Shown here: piece after piece, positions 44,619 to 52,727 of the stretch
Layout of the letters: each line of letters begins with the position of its first letter
How positions within the stretch are numbered: the first letter of the stretch is position 1
Assembly (NCBI RefSeq): GCF_965276875.1
Contig: NZ_OZ255701.1
Span: 1,426,001 to 1,490,000 of the forward strand
From: Lichenicoccus sp965276875
GTDB taxonomy: Bacteria; Pseudomonadota; Alphaproteobacteria; Acetobacterales; Acetobacteraceae
Length of the DNA: 64,000 nucleotides
Direction: 5' to 3'
Position numbers and translations under genes: made by a program
Notes under the pieces: generated by a model
Seen by the model: only the letters and a program-made list of their open reading frames with translations
The model's database searches: none
What the model was told of the DNA's origin: nothing

Positions 44619-46049
44619 TCAGAACAGCGTGATGTGGCTCTTGAAGCCGACCATGGCCGCGTCAGGCAGCCCGCGTTCGGCGTTCGGGCGGATGAAGTAC
44701 TGGAAGTCCGGCGCGAAGGTGACGCCACGATAGACGTGGATCTGGTAGTTCAGTTCGATGTTTATCGCATGCGACTGCGGCCCGACTGAGCCCGGGAAGC
44801 TGGTCTGGAAGTTGCCGGAAAGCGGCAGGCCGAGTTCCTGCTCCAGCCCCTGAAGTTTGGTCAGGCGATTGGAGATCTGCTGGTACGCGAACAGCACGCC
44901 GATGGTGTCGAATGGGCGCGCATGCCAGAAGTCGCGGTCGATGGCGGCAATCACATACTGGTTGCCGCGCTCGGCGTAGCGCTCGTCGTTGTGGTTGTAG
45001 TTGCCGATGACGATGACGCCGTCGGTGGCACCGGGTCCGTTGCGCACCAGCATCTGGTCGAACTGGAACCAGGCCTGCGTGCCGCCCTTTCGGGTCTCGG
45101 TTGGTACCGTGGGCAGTTCCCAGCTGTTGTGGTTGGTGTTCTCGTACATGGCGCCGATCTTGTAGTGACCGGGCATCTGGTCGGGGCCGATCTTCGGCTC
45201 GTAGCCGAGTTCGATCGGGAAGGCCTCGCCGTCGATGTGCGAGCCATCGAGATGGAAGCCGGAGCGGTAGCCGTTATTGGCCTGGTAGGTGTTGTTTTCG
45301 GTGAAATACAGGCCGAACTGGAGATAGACCTGCGGGATCGGCCGTATGCGCGGCCGGATCGCCCATTGCGCGTCCGGATAGGACACGTTGGCGGAATTAT
45401 CGGTAATGCCCTTGGCGTTTCCGCACAGCGAGTTCTGCATGAAGTTGCAGTTCAGCGGGTTGGAGTCGAAATCGTTCTCCATCGGCATGCGGCCGGCGGC
45501 GATATCGAGGCCGCCGTGCAGCAGCGTCTCCTCGGCATAGAAGAACACCAGATGGATCGCGACGTTGCCGCCGGCGCCGTAGATTTCCTGGCTCTGGTTC
45601 AGGCCGTTATCGCCGATGATGCCACCGGCGAGGGATCCGTAACGGCCGACGGCGATCGCGTGCGTCTCAAGACCGGGGATGCCGGCGAGGACGTTCCAGT
45701 CCTGGTCCCATTCGAGGCCATACTGGCCGGCATTGGTGGACCCTTTACGTGGGCCGCTGACGACGCCGAGGAACTCATCGACGTTGTCGAGGATCACGGC
45801 GGTGCCGTACTGGTTCAGGTAGGCGTTGACCTGCGGAAACAACGATTCCGCCGACGCCGGGATCGGCGCCATGCCGTATTCGGCGCTCGACCTGCCCGAA
45901 ACCTTCTTGCTGGCGACGAGGCCCGTCCCGGTGTCGAGCTGGGCGAGGGCCGGGGCGGACCCGAGCGCGATCATCGCACCTGCGGCCAGCAAGGCTTGGC
46001 GGTGCGCCCGCCATAGAGAGCGGGGCTTCGCCCCGTTTGGTCCCGACAT
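44619..46049 (-). CDS. OprB-like carbohydrate-selective porin, copy 1
   Basis: Outer-membrane beta-barrel porin of 476 residues, of the OprB type that lets sugars and polyols enter. The signal peptide is MSGPNGAKPRSLWRAHRQAL followed by a hydrophobic run ending at PALAQ. The family signature is EWDQDWNVLAGIPGLETHAIAVGRYG. The barrel contains many alternating strands and ends ..VGFKSHITLF with the C-terminal Phe needed for assembly. GGAGGA lies 5 bases from ATG 46049. It is nearly the same protein as the copy at 50543-51970. The CUT1 importer is downstream, separated by a terminator, so the porin probably feeds that importer. Confidence 0.9.
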   Translation of the reverse strand: MSGPNGAKPRSLWRAHRQALLAAGAMIALGSAPALAQLDTGTGLVASKKVSGRSSAEYGMAPIPASAESLFPQVNAYLNQYGTAVILDNVDEFLGVVSGPRKGSTNAGQYGLEWDQDWNVLAGIPGLETHAIAVGRYGSLAGGIIGDNGLNQSQEIYGAGGNVAIHLVFFYAEETLLHGGLDIAAGRMPMENDFDSNPLNCNFMQNSLCGNAKGITDNSANVSYPDAQWAIRPRIRPIPQVYLQFGLYFTENNTYQANNGYRSGFHLDGSHIDGEAFPIELGYEPKIGPDQMPGHYKIGAMYENTNHNSWELPTVPTETRKGGTQAWFQFDQMLVRNGPGATDGVIVIGNYNHNDERYAERGNQYVIAAIDRDFWHARPFDTIGVLFAYQQISNRLTKLQGLEQELGLPLSGNFQTSFPGSVGPQSHAINIELNYQIHVYRGVTFAPDFQYFIRPNAERGLPDAAMVGFKSHITLF

Positions 46050-46219
46050 CATGTTCCTCCGACGCTTCTTGATACTCTTTTGACCCAACAGCCACACCCC
46101 TGTGGCGACTCTGCCACAGATGGCAGAGAACCGGGAGACCGGGGATTGACCCCTGTTGCAGGGGAACGATGATCCGCCCGTCTCCACATCGCCAAAGACC
46201 GATGCGGTCGCTGGTCAGA

Positions 46220-46248
46220 CAATTCGCATGGGATCGAAACGGCGTCAA
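46220..46248 (-). promoter_or_regulatory. Predicted promoter of porin copy 1
   Basis: On the minus strand TTGACG (46248-46243) is followed after 17 bases by GAATTG (46225-46220). The -35 box is good and the -10 poor. It lies directly downstream of the TTAATTC palindrome, and the second porin has the same arrangement. Confidence 0.45.
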
Positions 46249-46253
46249 GCCTT

Positions 46254-46272
46254 TTAATTCACCGCGAATTAA
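46254..46272. promoter_or_regulatory. Palindromic operator TTAATTC-N5-GAATTAA, porin copy 1/ROK
   Basis: TTAATTCACCGCGAATTAA has perfect 7-base arms. It sits between the divergent porin 1 and ROK genes, just upstream of the porin -35 box. The identical arms recur before porin 2 within a conserved 38-base block (TCAA..., ending ATTGCTCT), although the rest of the upstream region differs. ROK repressors bind AT-rich inverted repeats of this kind, and a ROK gene is adjacent. Confidence 0.75.
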
Positions 46273-46357
46273 TTATTGCTCTTTCCGATGCGCTGCCGAG
46301 ATGTCATCACATTGGCGACCGGTGCCAGAACAGGCGCCTTCTGTGGCCGCGTACGAC

Positions 46358-47581
46358 ATGAGCATGCCCCTGCACTCCACGCCGGCCCGTCAGGGCGGAA
46401 ACTCGACGGCCGTGCGGCACTTCAACGAGCGGCGGCTGCTGACCGTGCTGCGCCGGTTGGGCGAAGCCTCAAAGGGCGACCTTGCCGCACACCTCACCCT
46501 CACCCAGAACACCGTCGGCCAGATCGTCCAGACGCTCGAAAGCCAGGGCCTGATCGCCAGTACCGGCCGGCGCATGGGCAGACGGGGCCAACCGGCGACG
46601 CTGCTGCACCTCGATCCCCACGGCGCCTATGCCCTGGGCATCAAGCTCGGCCGCCGCGCGGTGCAGGCGGCGCTGGTCGATTTCACCGGCGGCGTGCTCA
46701 AGAGCCGACGGTTCGAGTGTCTGTATCCCACGCCCGCACAGGCCCTGGCGCTGGCGTTGCGCGGTGTTACCGAACTCCGCCGCGCACTGCCCACGGCGCG
46801 GCGCGGCCGCCTGCTCGGAGTCGGGCTGGCGCTCCCTTGCGATCTTGGCCGGTGGCCAATCGAGATGGATTGGAACGATTACGACCTCGCGGAGTCGCTG
46901 CGCGCCGCGACCGGCATGCCGGTATGGGCCGAGAACGACTGCACCGCCGCCGCGGTCGCCGAACTGTTCCACGGTCATGGCCGCACCTGCGACGACTTCA
47001 TCTGCATCACCATCAACAGCAGCATCGGTGCCGGTGTCGTCCTCGATGGCGACTATCGACGCGGGGTAAGCGGCAATGCCGGCGACATCAGCCTGGTGCC
47101 GGTGCAGCGTTCCGCGCTCATGGCCGACCCGTCCGCGACCGGAGAGCCCGCGATCCTGCTGCAACGCGCGTCGGGATTCGCCCTGTTCCGCCACGTCGAG
47201 GCGCACGGGATTGCCATCGCCCGCGCCGTCGATCTGCACGCGGTGATGCGCAGCCACGCCGCAATCATCGATGCATGGCTACAGGACTGCGCCGAGGCGC
47301 TGGTGGCGCCGCTGCTGGCCATGACCCGCCTGCTTGACGTGCAGACGATCATCCTGGACGGCAACCTGCCGCGCGCTTTGATTGCAGCCCTGCTGGCACG
47401 ACTCGAACAGGCACTGGCCGCGGCGACACCCGATGTCGGTCCTCGCGCGCAACTGCGACTCGGCAGCAGCGGCAAGCACCCGGCCGCACTCGGTGCGGCG
47501 TTGCTGCCGCTGCATTCAAGGCATGGGCAAGCGAGCCTGGCCGCGACCAGCGCCCGGCCGCCGCCGGACTTGGCGCAATGA
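46358..47581 (+). CDS. ROK family transcriptional regulator (NagC/XylR-like)
   Basis: A 407-residue ROK regulator. Its N-terminal winged HTH has NERRLLTVLRRLGEASKGDLAAHLTLTQNTVGQIVQTLESQGLI. The C-terminal actin-like sugar-binding domain has ALGIKLGRRAVQAALVDFTG, VWAENDCTAAAVAELFHGHG (inner-loop acidic residue) and ITINSSIGAGVVLDGDYRRG. The zinc-binding cysteines of kinases are not obvious. ATG 46358 is preferred; 46301 is the alternative. It is divergent from the porin and shares the intergenic palindrome, so it should sense the imported sugar or polyol and control porin copies 1 and 2, and perhaps itself. Confidence 0.92.
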   Translation: MSMPLHSTPARQGGNSTAVRHFNERRLLTVLRRLGEASKGDLAAHLTLTQNTVGQIVQTLESQGLIASTGRRMGRRGQPATLLHLDPHGAYALGIKLGRRAVQAALVDFTGGVLKSRRFECLYPTPAQALALALRGVTELRRALPTARRGRLLGVGLALPCDLGRWPIEMDWNDYDLAESLRAATGMPVWAENDCTAAAVAELFHGHGRTCDDFICITINSSIGAGVVLDGDYRRGVSGNAGDISLVPVQRSALMADPSATGEPAILLQRASGFALFRHVEAHGIAIARAVDLHAVMRSHAAIIDAWLQDCAEALVAPLLAMTRLLDVQTIILDGNLPRALIAALLARLEQALAAATPDVGPRAQLRLGSSGKHPAALGAALLPLHSRHGQASLAATSARPPPDLAQ

Positions 47582-47619
47582 CCATGCGCCGGAAAACCAG
47601 GCGGGGTAAGGAAGCAAGG

Positions 47620-47634
47620 CTGGGCTCTGCCCAG
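47620..47634. terminator. GC hairpin after the ROK gene (related to 37145 repeat)
   Basis: CTGGGC-TCT-GCCCAG lies 39 bases past the ROK stop. It resembles, in inverted orientation, the hairpin after the MFS gene. No T-tract, so either a weak terminator or a dispersed repeat. Confidence 0.4.
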
Positions 47635-47748
47635 ACCCGCCCCAAAGTCAAGCGGGGGGCGGTCGCCCTTTGTTGGGTGGACGGCCCCACGGCATCGCGA
47701 TGCGTGCCAAGGTTTGGCTGTTGAAGGTCAAACAAGGGAGCCGCCCAC

Positions 47749-48822
47749 ATGGATTTTAAGCGCATTGCGGTGGACACGTCCAAGGCTGTGTTCACGGTTC
47801 ACGGGATTGACGAGCAGGATCGCCCGCTCCTTCGTCGCAATTTCAGCCGCCCGGCGTTCGAGGCGTTTTGTGTCGGATTACCGCCGACGGAGGTGGTGCT
47901 TGAGGCATGTGGAGGCTCGCATCACTGGGGTCGCAGGTTGAGCGCGATGGGCCACCGGGTGCGGCTGATCCCGCCGCAATACGTCAAGCCGTTCGTCAAG
48001 CGTGGCAAGAACGACCGTAACGATGCTGAGGCGATCAGCGAGGCGGCGGGGCGGCCGGGCATGACCGAGGTTGCGGTCAAGCCGGCCGAGCGCCAGGCGG
48101 CGGCGATGGTATTGAGCGTGCGCGAGCTGCTGGTGCGAAACCGCACGCAGGCGATCAACGCGCTGCGCGGGCATGCGGCGGAGTTCGGGGTGATCGCGGC
48201 CAAGGGAACCGCACAGGTGGCGCCCCTGCTGGAGCGTATAGCGGCGGACACGCAGATCCCCGAGCCGGCGCGCCAGATGCTGGCGTTTCTGGCTCGGCAG
48301 GTAACCCACCTGGACGAGGAGATTGCGACCCTCGACGCGCAACTGCGCAAGGCGGCGGCATCCGACGCGATAGCGCGCCGCTTGAGTGCTGCGCCAGGCA
48401 TCGGGCCGCTGAGCGCGATCACGCTGAGCCTGACCGTCGATCCGTCGCAGTTCGAGTCGGGCCGACACTTCGCGGCGTGGCTGGGCATGGTGCCCCGGGA
48501 GTGCTCGACCGGCGGTAAGCAGCGCCTCGGGGGCATCAGCCGAGCCGGCAACGAGCGACTGCGACAGCTGCTGGTGGTGGGCGCGATGGCGGTAATCCGC
48601 CACGCCAAGCCGGGCAGCAAGAGTGCGTCGCCGTGGTTGCTGAAATTGCTGGAGCGGCGGCCGCGCAAGGTGGCGGCCGTCGCCTTGGCCAACAAGATGG
48701 CCCGCGTCGTGTGGGCGACGCTGCTAAAGGTTCCGCCTGATCGACTTCGATCAGGTGGAATGCCAGAGGAGGGCATGATGGCGCGTGGGGAGGACTACCG
48801 GCGTTTGCCGGTCATGGCCTGA
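47749..48822 (+). CDS. IS110 family transposase (IS1111-like)
   Basis: Serine-DEDD recombinase of 357 residues. The RuvC-like N-terminal DEDD domain has IAVDTSKAVFTVHGID, VVLEACGGSHHWGRRL and KRGKNDRNDAEAISEA. The C-terminal Transposase_20 domain has LSAAPGIGPLSAITLSL, FAAWLGMVPRECSTGGKQRLGGISRAGNERLR with the expected catalytic Ser region. No stop or frameshift interrupts it, so it may be active. IS110-superfamily enzymes are guided by a bridge RNA from the element's own non-coding end. Confidence 0.92.
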   Translation: MDFKRIAVDTSKAVFTVHGIDEQDRPLLRRNFSRPAFEAFCVGLPPTEVVLEACGGSHHWGRRLSAMGHRVRLIPPQYVKPFVKRGKNDRNDAEAISEAAGRPGMTEVAVKPAERQAAAMVLSVRELLVRNRTQAINALRGHAAEFGVIAAKGTAQVAPLLERIAADTQIPEPARQMLAFLARQVTHLDEEIATLDAQLRKAAASDAIARRLSAAPGIGPLSAITLSLTVDPSQFESGRHFAAWLGMVPRECSTGGKQRLGGISRAGNERLRQLLVVGAMAVIRHAKPGSKSASPWLLKLLERRPRKVAAVALANKMARVVWATLLKVPPDRLRSGGMPEEGMMARGEDYRRLPVMA

Positions 48823-49058
48823 CCCCAGGCGCGGTGTCGAGGGTGGAGAGCAGTAGCAGAAGATGACAATCGGTCGGACCGACGGACGGATGATGCCGAG
48901 GTTTCCAACGGCTCTCGAAGCCGCCCCTTTGTTTGGCAGCCGTTCGCGGAACCCATCTGGGCCAGCGGCCATGTGCCGCATCAATAGGCCGGACACATGA
49001 TCGCTTCCGAACCATCGTCATCTCACGCGAAAACGCTTGACCCACCCGGGGCCGTTCT
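48823..49058 (+). ncRNA. Candidate bridge RNA region of the IS1111-like element
   Basis: The 3' non-coding end of the element. In the IS1111 subgroup the bridge RNA is encoded downstream of the transposase. The region contains a compact palindrome CGGTC-G-GACCG and several GC-rich complementary stretches. No structure was computed, so this is a location-based prediction. Confidence 0.35.
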
Positions 49059-49061
49059 CTA

Positions 49062-49239
49062 ATCGCGCCTCCTCTGTCAACTGCTTCTTGCTTGCTGCTG
49101 TCGTTGCCTTACCAGGGTCACGGTTCTCTCCGCGGTCGACGTCTGCCGCCGCAACATCTGGTTCGAAGCACAGGCGCTGCAATGTCCACAACGGGCTCAC
49201 GTGAAACCACGCGACCCAACGGCCTCCCTCGCAGTTCGC
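49062..49239. other. Spacer between the two IS elements
   Basis: About 180 bases between the right end of the first element and the short end of the second. I see no convincing gene: the open frames here lack family features or ribosome sites. It may be the original target DNA, or the remains of a gene between the ROK regulator and the second porin. Confidence 0.4.
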
Positions 49240-49309
49240 CTGCACCCTCGCCCTGGCGGGCAACCCTCACATCCGCACTGTGGCTCGGATGGATCTCGTC
49301 AAGGCTTGG

Positions 49310-50341
49310 TCAGGTACTCGCGGGCGGCTCCGCCCAGCGGAACGGCTCGCCGGATCGCCAAATGCTGTGCAGGATCACCGACAGCTTGCGGGCCAACGCG
49401 ACGCGCGCCTTGCCGGGGCCGGACCGCTTCGCGATCACCTGCGCCCAGTCCTTCAGGCTTGAGGCCCGCTTGACTCGCGTCAGGATCACGACGGCCGCCT
49501 CATACAGCAGCGTGCGTGCTAGCGTATCGCCGCACTTGGATATCCTGCCGCTGCGGTCCATCTCGCCCGACTGATACTGCCTGGGCGTCAATCCCATGTG
49601 CGCGCCCACCGATCGTGATCGGGCAAAGCGCGCCGGGTCCTCGACCGTGCTCACGTAAGCCAGCACGGAGAGGACCCCGATGCCGGGCACGCTCATCAGC
49701 AGGCGACACGTCGCGTCCGCCTTGGCCAAGGCGCGCACCGCCTTGTCGAAAGCTGCAATCTGCTCGCGCAGTTGCCGCCAGGCGGCCAGCATGGGCCCAA
49801 CGATCGGCGTCAGGTCGTCGCGGTCGACCAGCAACTGTTCAACCCGCCGGTCGAACGGCAGACCGCGCATCGCGCCTGGCAGCATCCCGAACGTCTTCAG
49901 AACCCCCCGGATGTGGTTCGACAGCCGCGTCGTCATGCCGACGAGCTGGGCCCTGGCGCCGAGCAGGGCACGCGCCCGGTGCGCGTCAAGCGACTTCACG
50001 TGCACCGGTCGATACCATCCCGTCCGCATAATCTGCGCCAGGCCCTCCGCGTCGTTCTGGTCGGTCTTGTTCATCTGCATCTTGAGCGCGGCGCTGGCGT
50101 GCCGGGCGTCAAGGCAGGTCACGTTGAGCTCCCGTGCGCGCAGTTCATGCACAAGCCAGGGCGTCATGGGGCCGGTCTCGATTCCGATCCTGGCGTCCTC
50201 TCCCGCATGCCCTCTCACCATCCGCTCGATCTGTCCTGGGTCCGTGGCGCACTGGCCGCGCCACAGCCTGCGTCCTGTCTCGTCCACGATGCAAATAGCC
50301 GTCAGCTTCTGTGACACGTCCAAACCAACAAATTGGGTCAT
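49310..50341 (-). CDS. IS110 family transposase (IS110 group)
   Basis: A 343-residue DEDD/serine recombinase. The N-terminal catalytic domain has FVGLDVSQKLTAICIVDETG, ARIGIETGPMTPWLVHEL and MNKTDQNDAEGLAQIM. The C-terminal domain has LMSVPGIGVLSVLAYVSTVEDP, FARSRSVGAHMGLTPRQYQSGEMDRSGRISKCGDTLAR with the conserved QSGE.DRSGRISK block. It is complete and may be active. ATG 50341 has GGAAGG about 8 bases upstream. It is clearly a different subfamily from the transposase at 47749. Confidence 0.93.
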   Translation of the reverse strand: MTQFVGLDVSQKLTAICIVDETGRRLWRGQCATDPGQIERMVRGHAGEDARIGIETGPMTPWLVHELRARELNVTCLDARHASAALKMQMNKTDQNDAEGLAQIMRTGWYRPVHVKSLDAHRARALLGARAQLVGMTTRLSNHIRGVLKTFGMLPGAMRGLPFDRRVEQLLVDRDDLTPIVGPMLAAWRQLREQIAAFDKAVRALAKADATCRLLMSVPGIGVLSVLAYVSTVEDPARFARSRSVGAHMGLTPRQYQSGEMDRSGRISKCGDTLARTLLYEAAVVILTRVKRASSLKDWAQVIAKRSGPGKARVALARKLSVILHSIWRSGEPFRWAEPPAST

Positions 50342-50500
50342 CGAACCGCCTTCCATGCTGCCACCCGCCGGGCGACAGCGCCCGGATCGCAGCATCATGA
50401 ATGGCCTATGCCCCCGCCGCGATTACCCGATGTCCACACATGGAAACCCCTTCAATCGATTGGGGTTTCGGCCTAAGCGGACTGGGATGATACCGGCAGC
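50342..50500 (-). ncRNA. Candidate bridge RNA region of the IS110 element
   Basis: Left non-coding end of the second element, upstream of its transposase as in IS110-group bridge RNAs. A nested stem-loop at 50355-50395 has ATGCTGC pairing with GCAGCAT outside and CCGGGCG with CGCCCGG inside. A second stem at 50444-50468 pairs AAACCCC with GGGGTTT around an 11-base loop. Whether the loops match donor and target sites was not tested. Confidence 0.45.
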
Positions 50501-50542
50501 TCTCCGAGCTAAACGGGCGGTCGCCGGAAAGGGCGGCTGATA

Positions 50543-51970
50543 TCAGAACAGCGTAATGTGGCTCTTGAAGCCGACCATGGCCGCGTCGTGCAGCCCGGCT
50601 TCGGCGTTCGGGCGGATGAAATACTGGAAGTCCGGCGCGAAGGTGACGCCGCGATAGACGTGGATCTGGTAGTTCAGCTCGATGTTCATCGCGTGCGACT
50701 GCGGCCCGACCGAACCCGGAAAGCTGGTCTGGAAGTTGCCCGACAGCGGCAAGCCGAGTTCCTGCTCCTGCGACTGGATTCTGGTCAGGCGATTGGAGAT
50801 CTGCTGGTAGGCGAACAGCACGTCGATGGTGTCGAATGGACGCGCATGCCAGAAGTCGCGATCGATGGCGGCGATCACGTACTGGTTGCCGCGTACGGAA
50901 TAGCGCTCGTCGTTGTGGTTGTAGTTGCCGATGACGATGATGCCGTCGGTCGCACCAGGCCCGTTGCGCACCAGCATCTGGTCGAACTGCACCCAGGCCT
51001 GGGTGCCGCCCTTGCGGCTCTGCACCGGCGCCGTGGGCAATTCCCAGGTGTCGTGGTTGGTGTTCTCGTACATGGCGCCGATCTTGTAGTGACCGGGCAA
51101 CTTGTCAGGACCAATCTTCGGCTCGTAGCCGAGCTCGATCGGAAAGGCCTCGCCGTCGATGTGCGCGCCGTCGAGATGGAAGCCCGAGCGGTAGCCGTTG
51201 TTGGCCTGGTAGGTGTTGTTCTCAGTGAAATACAGGCCGAACTGGAGATAGACCTGCGGGATCGGCCGTATGCGCGGCCGGATCGCCCATTGCGCATCCG
51301 GATAGGAGACGTTGGCGGAGTTATCGGTAATGCCTTTGACGTTTCCGCAGAGCGAGTTCTGCATGAAGTTGCAGTCGAGTGGGTTGGCGGTGAAATCGTT
51401 CTCCATCGGCATGCGGCCGGCGGCGATTTCGAGCTTGCCGTGCAGCAGCGTCTCTTCAGCGTAGAAGAAAACCATATGGATGGCGACGTTGCCGCCGGCG
51501 CCATAGATTTCCTGGCTCTGGTTCAGGCCGTTATCGCCGATAATGCTGCCGGCAAGGGATCCGTAACGGCCGACGGCGACCGCATGCGTCTCAAGGCCGG
51601 GGATACCGGCAAGGACGTTCCAGTCCTGGTCCCATTCAAGGCCGTACTGGCCGGCATTGTTGGCGCCCTGACGCGGCCCGCTGACCACGCCGAGGAATTC
51701 GTCGACATTGTCGAGGATGACCGAGGTGCCATACTGGTGCAGGGTGGCATTGACCTGCGGGAACAGCGATTCCGGCTGCGGCAGCGGCGTCATGCCCAGT
51801 TCGGCGCTTGAATTGCCGAACACCTTTCTGCTGGCGGTAAGGCCCGACCCGGTATCGAGCTGGGCAAGCGCGGGGGCGGACCCGAGCGCGATCATGACGC
51901 CAGCCGCCAGCAAGGCCTGGCGATGCCCACACGATGAAGAGCGAGGCCGCGCCGCCTTGAGTGCCGACAT
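50543..51970 (-). CDS. OprB-like carbohydrate-selective porin, copy 2
   Basis: Outer-membrane porin of 475 residues, almost the same as the protein at 44619-46049. Long blocks are identical, including the segments after SVSYPDAQWAI-like NVSYPDAQWAIRPRIRP and the final VGFKSHITLF. Differences are concentrated in the signal peptide, residues 35 to 60 and a few barrel loops. The signal peptide ends at PALAQ. GGGAGG lies close to ATG 51970. Its promoter carries the same palindrome as copy 1. There is no transporter downstream; an IS110 element follows instead. Confidence 0.9.
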   Translation of the reverse strand: MSALKAARPRSSSCGHRQALLAAGVMIALGSAPALAQLDTGSGLTASRKVFGNSSAELGMTPLPQPESLFPQVNATLHQYGTSVILDNVDEFLGVVSGPRQGANNAGQYGLEWDQDWNVLAGIPGLETHAVAVGRYGSLAGSIIGDNGLNQSQEIYGAGGNVAIHMVFFYAEETLLHGKLEIAAGRMPMENDFTANPLDCNFMQNSLCGNVKGITDNSANVSYPDAQWAIRPRIRPIPQVYLQFGLYFTENNTYQANNGYRSGFHLDGAHIDGEAFPIELGYEPKIGPDKLPGHYKIGAMYENTNHDTWELPTAPVQSRKGGTQAWVQFDQMLVRNGPGATDGIIVIGNYNHNDERYSVRGNQYVIAAIDRDFWHARPFDTIDVLFAYQQISNRLTRIQSQEQELGLPLSGNFQTSFPGSVGPQSHAMNIELNYQIHVYRGVTFAPDFQYFIRPNAEAGLHDAAMVGFKSHITLF

Positions 51971-52133
51971 CATGGTCCTCCCACGCTTCCCGATGCGCGC
52001 TTGCCCCAACAGCCGCGCGTCCTGTTGCGGCTCGGCCGCAGAGGACAAGGAACCGGGCGACCCGGGATTGACCTCCGCGCCAGGGGGATGATTCAGTCAG
52101 TTTGGCGACGATTGGTATCGTTGCTATTGGAAA

Positions 52134-52162
52134 CTGTAGACAAAAGACCAAAACAAGGTCAA
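52134..52162 (-). promoter_or_regulatory. Predicted promoter of porin copy 2
   Basis: On the minus strand TTGACC (52162-52157) is followed after 17 bases by CTACAG (52139-52134). This resembles a sigma-70 promoter better than the copy 1 version. The 5' untranslated region to ATG 51970 would be about 155 bases. Confidence 0.5.
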
Positions 52163-52167
52163 CCTTT

Positions 52168-52186
52168 TTAATTCACCGAGAATTAA
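52168..52186. promoter_or_regulatory. Palindromic operator TTAATTC-N5-GAATTAA, porin copy 2
   Basis: TTAATTCACCGAGAATTAA, with the same perfect 7-base arms and nearly the same spacer as the site at 46254. It lies 5 bases upstream of the TTGACC box. No divergent gene starts here, which ties the site to the porin itself. Confidence 0.75.
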
Positions 52187-52228
52187 TGATTGCTCTGCAG
52201 GTTTGCTCAAGCGGAGGCGGTCGGCCGC

Positions 52229-52639
52229 CTACAGCAATGCCGCCAGTTCCAGGACGATACCGACCAGGGAGGCGAACCACACCAATGAGCGCAGCACCGG
52301 CACTCCAGCCGCGTAGAGCGGCACATAGAGGGCCCGCGCAATGACATAGAGCCAGGCGCCGGACAACGCCGCGGGTCCGGAATGGCCGAGTGCCACGACG
52401 GCCAGGGTCGCCGCCGCGAACAGCGGGAACGTTTCCAGGAAATTGCCGACCGAGCGCTGCAGGCGCGCGGCGACACCGCTCACGCGGCGTGGCTCGTCAC
52501 GCGACCCGACCCCCCATGCAAAGCCACGCTGCTGCTGCGACGCGGTTGCCGCCCAGCAGATCTGCAGCAGCCCGATCAGTGCCGCGGCGCCGAGCAGTCT
52601 GAGTTCTGTCTGGCCGGCCGGGGGCAGGGATGTGATCAT
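52229..52639 (-). CDS. MAPEG family membrane protein
   Basis: A 136-residue protein with four hydrophobic helices, the MAPEG fold of membrane-associated glutathione-metabolism-like proteins. Conserved parts are ELRLLGAAALIGLLQICWAA, RLQRSVGNFLETFPLFAAATLAVVALGH and GAWLYVIARALYVPLYAAGVPVLRSLVWF. Start is ATG 52639. The function in bacteria is uncertain; glutathione-dependent detoxification is suggested only by the family name. It is transcribed towards porin copy 2. Confidence 0.9.
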   Translation of the reverse strand: MITSLPPAGQTELRLLGAAALIGLLQICWAATASQQQRGFAWGVGSRDEPRRVSGVAARLQRSVGNFLETFPLFAAATLAVVALGHSGPAALSGAWLYVIARALYVPLYAAGVPVLRSLVWFASLVGIVLELAALL

Positions 52640-52727
52640 GGCATCATTCCGATGAGTGAGCGGTGCGCGCCTCTCACTGGAGGAAGCCGGCGCCACATGC
52701 AATCCTGCCACGCATGGTTGGCTCCGC

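Larger units (their letters stand above)
47678..49058 (+). mobile_element. IS110-superfamily insertion sequence, IS1111-like (ends approximate)
   Basis: Element around the transposase at 47749-48822. Subterminal inverted matches are ACGGCCCC (47681-47688) at the left and GGGGCCGT (49048-49055) at the right, giving about 1.38 kb. The non-coding stretch after the transposase (about 235 bases) is longer than that before it (about 70 bases), as in the IS1111 subgroup. It carries a palindrome-rich segment, CGGTCGGACCG, and TAGGCCGGACACATGATCGC, which recalls the right-end sequences of relatives. Exact ends need comparison with an uninterrupted site. Confidence 0.6.
49240..50500 (-). mobile_element. 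IS110-group insertion sequence (ends approximate)
   Basis: Element around the minus-strand transposase at 49310-50341. The long non-coding end lies upstream of the transposase (about 50342-50500), and the short end lies after its stop, which is the layout of the IS110 subgroup and the reverse of the neighbouring IS1111-like copy. Two stem-loops lie in the long end. It separates porin copy 2 from whatever followed it, since the porin stop is only about 40 bases from the estimated end. Boundaries are estimates. Confidence 0.6.

Noticed and set aside
49018..49263. 81-codon reverse frame between the two IS elements
   Set aside because: No ribosome site or family match; part of it lies in the right end of the first element.
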